From Pararhizobium qamdonense (GTDB lineage: Bacteria > Pseudomonadota > Alphaproteobacteria > Rhizobiales > Rhizobiaceae), in NCBI RefSeq assembly GCF_029277445.1, contig NZ_CP119566.1:961001-1025000 (forward strand): 64,000 bases of DNA. Direction: 5' to 3'. Both the position numbers and the translations under genes were made by a program. Positions 16,685-26,249 of this stretch are shown in pieces (position 1 is the stretch's first letter; every line of letters starts with the position of its first letter). A model generated the notes under the pieces. The model saw nothing but the letters and a program-made list of their open reading frames with translations. It did not search any database and was not told the DNA's origin.

Positions 16685-17251
16685 CTAATGAATTGCTCGT
16701 ACCGCCATTTTTCCCAAGTCGTTCAACTGCGCGTCTTGGGCACCACTCCTGGCCGCGATGCGAATGCCCGCAAAGCTAGCCGACAGAAAATCGACTACTG
16801 AGGACGGGTTGAGGTCACGTGCAAGGTCGCCATCTGACTGAGCCTCTTCAATGCGCCCGACCAGCGCGGCGCGAAGAAGGCGATCAGACGAAGCGTGGAT
16901 AGAATTCACGTCTTTCTCGCGGTTACCGAACTCGCATACTGAATTCACGCCCAGACAAGACTGCCGGGCTTCGCTTACGACCCGTTCGATCATGGCTGTA
17001 ATACCATCCATTGCTTTCTGCTTGCTCATCAACGTAGTCACATGAGCACTTATTTCCAGACGCCCATAGCGGCTCAGGGCAGAGAGGTAGAGCTGCCATT
17101 TGTCGCCGAAGGTGTCGTATAGGCTTTGCCGTCCGATACGCATCGCACGGGTAAGCATAGGCGTCGACGACCCTTCGAAGCCATGCTCTCGAAAGATTTC
17201 CATTGCCGCCGCGAGGGCCTCTTCCTTGTCGAACTCTTTATGCCTAGCCAT
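16685..17251 (-). CDS. TetR/AcrR-family repressor next to redox enzymes (188 aa)
   Basis: The N-terminal helix-turn-helix is clear (EEALAAAMEIFREHGFEGSS, then RAMRIGRQSLYDTFGDKWQLYLSAL); the rest is the helical ligand-binding domain. Cys in EARQSCLGVNSVCEFG could sense electrophiles, an inference only. The ATG at 17251 is chosen because it starts the family's MARHKEFDKEEAL sequence; the longer upstream frame runs through the divergent promoter. It sits between a quinone oxidoreductase and a divergent aldo/keto reductase, and an 11-base sequence occurs in both flanking promoters. It is similar along its length to the TetR protein at 44607-45191. Confidence 0.88.
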   Translation of the reverse strand: MARHKEFDKEEALAAAMEIFREHGFEGSSTPMLTRAMRIGRQSLYDTFGDKWQLYLSALSRYGRLEISAHVTTLMSKQKAMDGITAMIERVVSEARQSCLGVNSVCEFGNREKDVNSIHASSDRLLRAALVGRIEEAQSDGDLARDLNPSSVVDFLSASFAGIRIAARSGAQDAQLNDLGKMAVRAIH

Positions 17252-17269
17252 AGAAAAACAAATAGGATA

Positions 17270-17280
17270 TCTGGAACGAT
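17270..17280 (+). promoter_or_regulatory. Second copy of the TetR operator half-site
   Basis: TCTGGAACGAT lies 19 bases upstream of the TetR start and 101 bases upstream of the aldo/keto reductase, identical to the half-site at 16659-16670 (minus strand). Confidence 0.45.
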
Positions 17281-17282
17281 AA

Positions 17283-18371
<1,089 letters not shown>

Positions 18372-18447
18372 GCAATACAAGCCACGCGCGCTTGTCTTTT
18401 CAAAATCTAGGGGCGGCTGCCAATGCCGCGCCCCAGCAGTTGCATCG

Positions 18448-19875
18448 TCAAGCGATCTCATGATCGGCCTTTGCGACAGCGCGGTAAGCGGCGATGATAG
18501 CCGCCGCTGCCCTCCGGGCCTGGCGCAAATTAGTATTAGAATTGCAGACAGAGACACGCATTACCCCCTGTCCCTTCCACCGCGCGCCTCCCGCGAATAT
18601 TTCTCCGTTTTCTTGTACTCTGGCGATGACGCTGGCTGTGCAATCATCGTTTCTCATACCGTAAACGGGGTTCGAGAAACTTACGACCACCTGGTTTAGA
18701 TCGATTGTATTCAATACGTTGATCCCTGGCTCTCTCGATAGAGCCGTGGCGATCTCGTCGGCAGAATCACAGGCATTGTCGACGATGCCCGCTATCCCGG
18801 ATTTACCGAAGTGCTTAATGACGGCCCAGGTCGAAAATCCCCGGGCCCTGCGGGAAAGCTCGGGAACGTACTGCGACGGATCGCGTTCGTGAGCCGCGGC
18901 CAGTGGAAGATAGCTCGCGGTAATCGACATTGACCGGCGGTGGGCCTCCTCGTCGCGAACGATGGCATAGCCGCTGTCATAAGGCGTCTGTAGAAATTTG
19001 TGACCGTCAGTGGCCCAGCTATCTGCGAGTTCCACGCCATCCGCGAGGTGTCGGCGGACCTCTGAAGCTCTGGCCCAGAGCCCGAACGCACCGTCGACGT
19101 GCACCCAAGCCCCTTTTTGCTTGGCTATCGGCACCAGCGTTTCGAAGTCATCGAAGGCACCTGTGTTGATCTGCCCGGCTTGAAGAATAACAAGGCACGG
19201 TGATTCCACGTTTTGCAGCGCTAGCTCGAAGTCGTGCGGCTTCATTCGTCCATCGCGGTCCGTTGCGATCCGCACGACGCGCTCATGGCCGAGGCCGAGA
19301 TATTGGAGTGAGGAGAAGACGGTCGTGTGTGCGTCATCTCCGATAATGACCGTAATCGGCGGCGCGCCAAAAAGGCCCAGTGCGTCGACATCCCAGCCGA
19401 CTCCCCGCAGCAATGAGCTTCGTGCGGCCGCCAGACACGTGAAATTCGCCCCGGTCGCGCCGGTCACAAATCCGACCGAACTCTCCCTCGGTAGATCAAG
19501 CAACTCCAGAAGCCAGGATGCCGTCACCGCTTCGACTGCCGAGGCAGAGGGTGCGGCCATGTGGTTTCCCGCGTTTTGGCCCCAGGCGGAGGTAAGGAAG
19601 TCGGTGGCCACGCCGACGGGGTGGGATCCACCCATGACCCACCCGAAGAAGCGTGGACCTGTGGGCATGTGGAGACCCGGCTCGGCTTTGATCTCCAGCT
19701 CCGTTAGGACTTCAGGCATTTCCATGCCTTCTTTGGGAAGAGGTTCTTTGAATGTCGCTAAGGACGCGGAGTAGTCGTTCAGCGGACGTTGGAGCCTTTG
19801 GTCAACGCCCCCTCTGAATTTGGCGGCAAGTGCTGCCGCTGACGCGAAGAGACCGCCGATATCTTGATTGGTCAT
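18448..19875 (-). CDS. PLP-dependent amino-acid decarboxylase, group II (475 aa)
   Basis: Pyridoxal-phosphate enzyme of the aromatic-amino-acid/glutamate decarboxylase family. The N-terminal part (GPRFFGWVMGGSHPVGVATDFL) and the cofactor region are typical: HVDGAFGLWARAS (Asp and Ala of the PLP pocket) and DGHKFLQTPYDSG with the Schiff-base Lys. Length matches the family (450-520). The start at 19875 follows AGAGG; the longer frame upstream lacks a ribosome-binding site. Substrate (tyrosine, tryptophan, glutamate, aspartate or other) is not decided. The 297 bases upstream, up to the epoxide hydrolase remnant, hold no gene I can support. Confidence 0.88.
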   Translation of the reverse strand: MTNQDIGGLFASAAALAAKFRGGVDQRLQRPLNDYSASLATFKEPLPKEGMEMPEVLTELEIKAEPGLHMPTGPRFFGWVMGGSHPVGVATDFLTSAWGQNAGNHMAAPSASAVEAVTASWLLELLDLPRESSVGFVTGATGANFTCLAAARSSLLRGVGWDVDALGLFGAPPITVIIGDDAHTTVFSSLQYLGLGHERVVRIATDRDGRMKPHDFELALQNVESPCLVILQAGQINTGAFDDFETLVPIAKQKGAWVHVDGAFGLWARASEVRRHLADGVELADSWATDGHKFLQTPYDSGYAIVRDEEAHRRSMSITASYLPLAAAHERDPSQYVPELSRRARGFSTWAVIKHFGKSGIAGIVDNACDSADEIATALSREPGINVLNTIDLNQVVVSFSNPVYGMRNDDCTASVIARVQENGEIFAGGARWKGQGVMRVSVCNSNTNLRQARRAAAAIIAAYRAVAKADHEIA

Positions 19876-20172
19876 TCGTATACCTCTGAAAACGAAGTCT
19901 GCTAAGACGACGATCGTCTCCTCACAGCGCGAGCCCTGAAGATGCCGATCTCTCAAATGAAGATGCACTGGCAATGTTCAAAACTGATTTGAGAACAGTG
20001 CCAAATTGTTACCGTTGCACCCGGGTTTCACGGTGTACAAATGGACCGGTTCGTTGCGTTCTAAGTCGGAGAAGCGGTTTTCGATCCGTAGAGGACACGT
20101 TCAACTGGTCTGGGCCAACTCCTTTCATTGACAACGATCCATCTCTCGGTGGCGCGGGCCGAAAATCAACCC

Positions 20173-21485
20173 TTATCGCAACGGCCTGAATGCCTCTCTT
20201 AGATCCTGAGCTAGGGCGTCTGGCTGTTCCCACGCGGCAAAGTGACCACCTTTCTCCTGTCGGCTGTAGAGAAGCAGACTGGGGAATGCCCTCCGCACCC
20301 AACTCTCCGGTGCTTGGTAAAGTTCGTCTGGAAACGCACTGACGGCGACCGGTATTTTGATCCCTTTGGGAGCGAAAAAAGCCAGTTTGTTTTCCCAGTA
20401 AAGCCGTGCCGACGAGACCGCGGTATTGGTCAACCAGTAGAGAGTGATGTTATCGAGTACGTCGTCTGGCGTCAGACCTTCTTTTGCACCGTCAAACACC
20501 CGCGATATCAGGTCGAGGCTTCGTGCGTCATGGTCGAGCATCCATGACGCGAGGCCGATAGGCGAGTCTTCGATCGCATATAGCGTCTGGGGACGCGCGG
20601 ACATTTCCTGCGCGTACGCAAGCCCGTGTTTGTAAAAGAAATCGAGCTGAGAATACGCCCGCTTTTCGTCACTGGAAAGTCCCTCCGGAATTGGTCCGCT
20701 GGCATCCAAGGCATTCTGGATTTCATCTGGAACGGCACCGGGCATGTTCGTATGAATTCCGAGAAGCCCCGAGGGAGCCTGAACGCCCATCTGCTCGGTA
20801 ACCGCGTCGCCCCAATCACCGCCCTGAGCCACGAATTTCTTGTAACCGAGACGTTGCATCAACACAGTCCAAGCCCGCGCGATACGGGCGGGATCCCAGC
20901 CAAGCTCGGTGGGCTTGCCCGAGAAGCCGTATCCGGGGAGTGACGGGATCACGATATCAAAGCGTCGGCCTCGGTGCCGCCGTGAGCGGTCGGATCTGTC
21001 AGCGGGTCGATTATTTTCAGTTGCTCGACGATCGACCCCGGCCAGCCGTGTGTCACGATGATGGGCATCGCGTTTTCGTGACGTGAGCGAACATGGATGA
21101 AATGGATGTCCACTCCATCGATGGTGGTGACAAATTGAGGAAGACTGTTGAGCCGCTTCTCGACAACCCGCCAGTCGTAACCGCTGGACCAACGGGCGGC
21201 GAGCTTTTTCATCGTATCCAGTCTCACACCTTGCGTATCGTCATTGACGAGTTCCCGGCTCGGCCACTTTGTCGCGTTAACCCGCTGCTTGAGGTCATCG
21301 AGTTGCTCGTCGGAAGCGTGATACTGAAAGGGACGTATGGATTCGTCGGTCGCTTTCGCTGTTGCGGGGTTGCCTTTCTCCGCGGCGTGGTAGGCGGTGT
21401 CAGCATGGCTCGGTAGGGGCAGCAGCGCTGCAAATATGACGGCGGAGATTGCAAGTTGTCGACTAAAGCGTCTATGGAAGGCCAT
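20173..21485 (-). pseudogene. Exported epoxide hydrolase broken by a frameshift
   Basis: Two overlapping frames together make one epoxide hydrolase with the N-terminal EHN domain. The first (start 21485) has a signal peptide (residues 1-28), the EHN segment IRPFQYHASDEQLDDLKQRV and the oxyanion HGWPGSIVE. It ends at GGTEADAL. The second frame continues without loss at FDIVIPSLPGYGFSGKP, then GGDWGD (nucleophile Asp) and the catalytic His in GGHFAAWEQP. One missing T in the run at about 20969 explains the break. All catalytic residues remain, so decay is recent or the shift is a sequence error. Probably inactive as read. Confidence 0.82.
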
Positions 21486-21584
21486 GACTTCGATCCTTGG
21501 CTATGGGCGCGTTTTGACGCGGACAGCAACGGGCCGCTGTCAGAAATGCGCGAAAAGGGTGATGAACAGATTCTCGGATCTGGA

Positions 21585-22910
21585 CTAACCGAGGCTATAA
21601 AGACTGCGCGCAAAGTCGCCGATGCCTATAGCGTCCAGCATTGCAAGCGGGGCTCGGAACGTCACGCGCGCTACACCGGGGCTTCGGCCGATTTCAATAG
21701 CGCCAGCCACGGTCGCCCTGTTTCTCACCTCGTCGAGCTTCATGCCTAAAACTTCGGAAGCTCGGCTTAGTCCGTTTTCGACGGCTAGGTTAAGGTCTGC
21801 GCCAGTGCCGATAAAAGTGATGGGGGCATCAACCTCAACCGTTTCGACTCCGTGTTTCGCTGCCAGTGCCAAGACCGAGCGTTTTTCGTGATCGGTCAGG
21901 GGGCGGGCGAGAAATGGCAGGTCCTCTGCGACAGGAAAAAGTATCGGTCCGTCGAGCCGCAGATGTTTGATGACACGCACTTCCAGGATCGCGGTTCCCG
22001 AGACATCGGCGGTATGCCCCGCGATTTCACCGTCGCCCTGGAACGCGTGCATATCGCCGAGATAGATTCCTCCCCCTGGCACCTTGACCGGGCAAATCAG
22101 TACGGCTCCCTCCCTCACGGTATTGATGTCCAGATGTCCGTCCGTCTTGTGGGCAAGCAATTCTTCCTTGGACAAAGCAAATACATGCGGCGCATCCAGG
22201 AGAAATGATCCAAAGTCCCCGGCATTGTGTGAGTCAGGCATTGCCTTGGATGGTGTAGTACCAAGCTGACCGAGAAATGGTCGGAGACGGGTTGCCACAC
22301 CGACCACGTCTGCCGGAGCGAAAGCAAGGATGGGATGTTGAATGGAGTTGTCCGGAATAGCCATCAACGCCAAAGCGTCCAGCGCCATTCTTTCGGCCTC
22401 TGAACGATCGACCGTCAGGCCTACCTCGCGCTCATCATCAAAAGCGATCGTGTAGCCATTTGCGATCGTGAACGGTGCGGCCTCCGCCCCGCATTTTTCG
22501 CACTTCACGGCCGTCGGACCTATACCTTCCAAGCGTGTGGCCGGCCATTCAGTTTTGCAGTTGGGGCAAACGCCAGCGCAAAAGGGGTCTCCGTTGAAGC
22601 GTCCAGCCATCGCCTGATCACTTCCCGACGATGTAGCAGCCGAAGTAACCACCAACGATCGGATCCTGATCGCGATCGCATCGCCCACTTCAGCGCCATC
22701 GACAGCGACAGGCTTTGTTACCTCGTGTCCGCCGCGGATCGCGGGTGTGATCATTGGACCCCAGCATCCAGGTGCGGTACTAGCCACGATGATGCCGCCA
22801 TCCGCCACTGGCCCGAGCATCTCCGTCGAAGGGTCAAGTAGTCCGTCGGTCAGTTCGGTGGCGAAGATGGTTCGCTTTGCGGTTTTAACCCCGTTGAAAA
22901 TATCCGGCAA
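21585..22910 (-). CDS. Acetamidase/formamidase family hydrolase (441 aa)
   Basis: Amide hydrolase of the FmdA/AmdA family, releasing ammonia from formamide, acetamide or related amides. The family features are visible: GPVADGGIIVASTAPGCWGPM near the N-terminus, SHNAGDFG, and GGGIYLGDMHAFQGDGEIAGHT around residue 275, the metal-binding core. An insert with CPNC and CEKC (about residues 110-150) looks like a zinc ribbon seen in one subgroup. Strong AGGAGGAGC lies before a TTG at 22910, so I use that start (LPDIFNGV); an ATG-started version would add 23 residues without family match. It sits between two broken genes and has no obvious operon partner. Confidence 0.8.
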   Translation of the reverse strand: MPDIFNGVKTAKRTIFATELTDGLLDPSTEMLGPVADGGIIVASTAPGCWGPMITPAIRGGHEVTKPVAVDGAEVGDAIAIRIRSLVVTSAATSSGSDQAMAGRFNGDPFCAGVCPNCKTEWPATRLEGIGPTAVKCEKCGAEAAPFTIANGYTIAFDDEREVGLTVDRSEAERMALDALALMAIPDNSIQHPILAFAPADVVGVATRLRPFLGQLGTTPSKAMPDSHNAGDFGSFLLDAPHVFALSKEELLAHKTDGHLDINTVREGAVLICPVKVPGGGIYLGDMHAFQGDGEIAGHTADVSGTAILEVRVIKHLRLDGPILFPVAEDLPFLARPLTDHEKRSVLALAAKHGVETVEVDAPITFIGTGADLNLAVENGLSRASEVLGMKLDEVRNRATVAGAIEIGRSPGVARVTFRAPLAMLDAIGIGDFARSLYSLG

Positions 22911-23071
22911 TCTCTTGCTCCTCCTCAAAGACATCGCCGACATAGTAGCTGTCGGCACGCGTATAGATGAGCTGCGCAAGTATCGTGGATATGTCCGGAA
23001 CGGCTAGATTTGTACTGGAGTGTATGACCAGCGAGAAGGGAGGCTAGCTCAATGTCGCGGCATCGGGGCCC

Positions 23072-23791
23072 TCAGTTATGTGCGTTTAAGTCCGATAGCC
23101 TGCCATCTAGTCGTTTGGTCCAGTCTTCGACCTCATTGGTCTGCAGCCTCCTGATCGCGTGATTCCGCCAGCCTTCCGCAAGCGCGGGAATTTTCGAGAT
23201 GCGTTCGAGTTCGCTGCGGTCAAGCGTATCGATATAGAACGTGCGCCAGACGCGACTTATCGTCCACTCTGGCGATGGACGCTCTACCAAAACGAGACGA
23301 TCGCCCGGCGATACGATTCCCGGTTTGCGCACTCGTTAGTACCAGCCCGTGCGTCCCGATGACTGAACCAACCTAGACATCGCGGAGTTGCCGAACCGTG
23401 CGTTGAGCTTCCAACAAGGCTGTCGTCCCTGGCTGACTTCCAGCACTGCCGACCCGATTTCGAAGACGTCGCCGATGGAAACAGTCCCTTCGCTCATGCC
23501 GACGGTCGAGAAGTTCTCGCCGAACGCCCCCGGGCAGTCCAGCAGGTTGTTGTCCCCGATCTCCGACTTCCAAATGGCATAGTGTTCGTAAGGGTAGTGA
23601 TGGACCGCTTTCTCCGGGCCGCCATGACGGACAAGGTCACCCTGGGCGTCGTCGTCGAAGCCCGTGACGGTCAGGTTTGTTGGCCCCGATACAGGTCCTT
23701 TCACTATACCGCTCGGCACTCCCCGAGGGCCGAGCGGTAAAATTTTCCCGGTCAAAAGCGACAGCAAAGCTTTAGAGGTCATGGCTGTCAT
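23072..23791 (-). pseudogene. YiiM-like MOSC-domain protein interrupted by an in-frame stop
   Basis: The first part (start 23791) is the MOSC domain: a beta-barrel with RHGGPEKAVHHYPYEHY, CPGAFGENF and the molybdenum-cofactor Cys in RQPCWKLNARFG. After SSGRTGWY the codon is TAA where relatives continue with Y or F and RV. The same frame continues after the stop as VRKPGIVSPGDRLVLVERPSPEW and the C-terminal 3-alpha domain ending NEVEDWTKRLDG, all in register. So one base change separates the two halves. It could be a recent nonsense mutation, or two separate polypeptides through a GTG restart at 23332. Confidence 0.8.
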
Positions 23792-24238
23792 CCCCTAGCT
23801 CCGTCCGCACGGTCGCAATGGCGAAGTCCACTCTTGCGACCTGGAGCAACGTTCGTGGACGTGGCGGCCGCTGAAGTCGTTTCGAATGCCAGACGAGGCA
23901 TTCGCGAGAGTGTCGATGTGTCCGTAGTATACACGCATGAGGTAGTCTTGATCCAATCGGTGGTCCGCATCGGGAAGGGCGTCTGGCACGGTCCTTTTGA
24001 CTTCGATCCACTGCTGACACCGCACATTTGGAGGAGCTGCTCAAACCGTTGTCGCAGAGGGTTTCTTTCAGTGCGTAGCACTGGGCTTTCAAGATGGACA
24101 GCGCGCAGTGACGTTGACGGATCAGGCAGACTCGCTCGGTTACACTCTGTGATATCTGTAACGCTTCCGAACCTCCTTGAAATACCGCTGACACCGCCTG
24201 GTGACAAATATTCCCCTGCAGAGCAACGGGAACACACA
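23792..24238. other. 447-base stretch without an intact gene
   Basis: Frames on both strands are open for up to about 155 codons but switch between registers and lack starts or family motifs. I see no terminator or repeat. Possibly the relic of a gene on the minus strand; unproven. Confidence 0.45.
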
Positions 24239-25252
24239 ATGGCCGAACCATCCAAAAACCGACATGATTACCCTCAAATCTGTGTTGCGGGCGCTGGCGC
24301 TATCGGAATCACGATCACGGCCCGCCTTCATCTAGCGGGCTACCGCGTGGGCATGATCGCGCGTGGAGTCACCCTTGCGTTCATCCAGCAACATGGCATC
24401 GAGTTAATCGATCTGGACGGTAGCCATCGGGCAAGACCCGACGTGGCTACGGCCGCCGAACATTCCCGCGCGGACATTCTCTTTCTCTGCCCAAAGTCCC
24501 ACGATTTGCCCGCGCTGGCGGAATCCGTCAGCCATCTGATCACGCCGCATACTACCGTCGTGCCGGTGATCAACGGTATCCCGTGGTGGTACTTCGACGG
24601 TATCGATGGAAAATGGAACGGGCGCAGGATCGAAGCGGTCGACCCTCACGGCGTACTGAAGCAAACCATACCTTCCAGTCTGATCATCGGAACCACCACG
24701 ATGATCACGGCCGAGCGAACCCATTTGGGAACGGCGCGCACCTTCAACCCGCTGCAGATGACGGTCGGAGAGCTCGACGACAGCCCATCCGACCGTCTGG
24801 ACCAGTTGGCGGTCATTCTTTCGAAGGCCGGAATCGCATCTCGAAAGGCTCCCCGCATAAGGAACGCCATTTGGACAAAGGTCGTTCGAAACCTGATCTC
24901 AAATCCCGTGACCGCCATTACCGGAGCGACGCTCCGCCAGAATTTCGGCAATTCCTATCTGGTCGGCATCAGTCGGCAGATGCTTCAGGAGGTACTTCCC
25001 GTTATCGCTGCCCACAACGCGGTACTCGAGGTCGATCCTGAGACCATCCTCGAAAGCGGCCGTAAACTGGGAGATGTCAAAACGTCGATGCTCCAAGACC
25101 TGGAAAGGGGCAACGAGCTCGAACTTGCATCCATCTGCGACGCGGTAATCGAGCTCGGCCGCTTTTACGGAATCGACATGCCTGTCACCCAGGCGATCAG
25201 CAATCTGGCGCATTTCAAAAGCTCTCCCGGCAAGGACGCGTTTGCAGCCTGA
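24239..25252 (+). CDS. Ketopantoate reductase-like (PanE/ApbA) oxidoreductase (337 aa)
   Basis: NADP-dependent oxidoreductase of the 2-dehydropantoate 2-reductase family. The N-terminal Rossmann motif is CVAGAGAIGITITARLHLAGY (residues 12-32); the catalytic Lys is in LCPKSHD, and the segment PVINGIPWWY matches the substrate side. The C-terminal helical domain (IWTKVVRNLISNPVTAITGAT) carries the conserved Lys and Asn. Homologues often act on other 2-oxo acids and a biosynthetic role is not claimed. The start at 24239 is chosen because the frame upstream crosses the non-coding stretch. The next hydrolase follows 42 bases later on the same strand, likely the same transcript. Confidence 0.88.
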   Translation: MAEPSKNRHDYPQICVAGAGAIGITITARLHLAGYRVGMIARGVTLAFIQQHGIELIDLDGSHRARPDVATAAEHSRADILFLCPKSHDLPALAESVSHLITPHTTVVPVINGIPWWYFDGIDGKWNGRRIEAVDPHGVLKQTIPSSLIIGTTTMITAERTHLGTARTFNPLQMTVGELDDSPSDRLDQLAVILSKAGIASRKAPRIRNAIWTKVVRNLISNPVTAITGATLRQNFGNSYLVGISRQMLQEVLPVIAAHNAVLEVDPETILESGRKLGDVKTSMLQDLERGNELELASICDAVIELGRFYGIDMPVTQAISNLAHFKSSPGKDAFAA

Positions 25253-25294
25253 GCTCCTAAACAACGATCCATTTACAGATCAAGGATTCAAGTC

Positions 25295-26179
25295 GTGTAC
25301 GCAGAGGTGAACGGAACCAGGATTTTTTTCGATACCGACGGCAGCTCTCTGAGGAATGTCGAAGGCAGCTTGCGCGAACTGCCGACGGTTGTTGCTCTGC
25401 ACGGTGGTCTTGGTTTTGACCATGGCTATCTACGGGAAGGGCTAGGTCAGCTCGCGAGTACGGCGCAGGTGGTCTACGTGGACCTGCGTGGCCAAGGGCG
25501 ATCGGATCGTACCTCTCTCGAGACAGCGACGCTTGAGCAGATGGCGGACGACATCGCGGATTTGATAAAGACACTCGGGATAAGCAAGCCCCACGTCTTC
25601 GGACACTCTGCAGGCGGTTTCGTGGCCATGCATCTGGCGCTCCAAAATCCGGGCCTCCTCGGGAGCCTGATCCTATGCGGCAGCTCGCCGACTGTGGCTC
25701 CGATACAGGCCCAACTCGACGAACGGTCACCTTCTCTTTCCGACCGAGCTTCGCCGCAGGCCCTGGCGGCAGCGGGGAAGGTGTTTTCGGGAGATATTAC
25801 CCTGGAAAGCGTTGCGACTTTCTTCGAGGAGGTCGGACCGTTTTATGCGGGTCCCGCAAACGCGGACCTGACGTCTCGTTTGATGCGCGCGACGATCCCC
25901 AACATCGAGATGATGAGGCATTTTATGACGAACCTCGCGCCTGGCTTTGATCTGCAGTCGGAACTTCATCACATCGCGGTACCTGTACTCGTCCTTGTCG
26001 GTGCCTTTGACTGGGTCTGTCCTCCGCATGCAAGCCGAACTATCGCCAAAGCGGTGCCGCGAAGTACGCTTGTCGAATTCGAGAACTCAGGGCATTTCCC
26101 GTTTTCAGAAGAGCCCGAGAAGTTTCGAGCTGTCGTCGAAGATTTCTTCGCGAGTAACGCCGCGCCGGGTTGGTATTGA
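25295..26179 (+). CDS. Alpha/beta hydrolase (294 aa)
   Basis: Serine hydrolase of the alpha/beta fold, close to the proline iminopeptidase and lactonase-type group. Oxyanion loop LHGGLGFDHGY (residues 34-44), nucleophile elbow GHSAGG (Ser about 108), Asp in LVGAFDWVCP and His in NSGHFPFSE complete the triad. AAGGA precedes the GTG start. It lies 42 bases after the ketopantoate-reductase-like gene on the same strand and is probably co-transcribed. No signal peptide. Substrate unknown. Confidence 0.88.
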   Translation: MYAEVNGTRIFFDTDGSSLRNVEGSLRELPTVVALHGGLGFDHGYLREGLGQLASTAQVVYVDLRGQGRSDRTSLETATLEQMADDIADLIKTLGISKPHVFGHSAGGFVAMHLALQNPGLLGSLILCGSSPTVAPIQAQLDERSPSLSDRASPQALAAAGKVFSGDITLESVATFFEEVGPFYAGPANADLTSRLMRATIPNIEMMRHFMTNLAPGFDLQSELHHIAVPVLVLVGAFDWVCPPHASRTIAKAVPRSTLVEFENSGHFPFSEEPEKFRAVVEDFFASNAAPGWY

Positions 26180-26249
26180 ATTGCCTACCTGGAAGCGGCG
26201 AAACTGACGAAGTGGGCACGAGGGGGAAGACCCTCATGCCCACATCTCT

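Noticed and set aside
23834..24238. Upstream extension of the ketopantoate reductase-like frame
   Set aside because: The added 135 residues have no family match and lack a ribosome-binding site.
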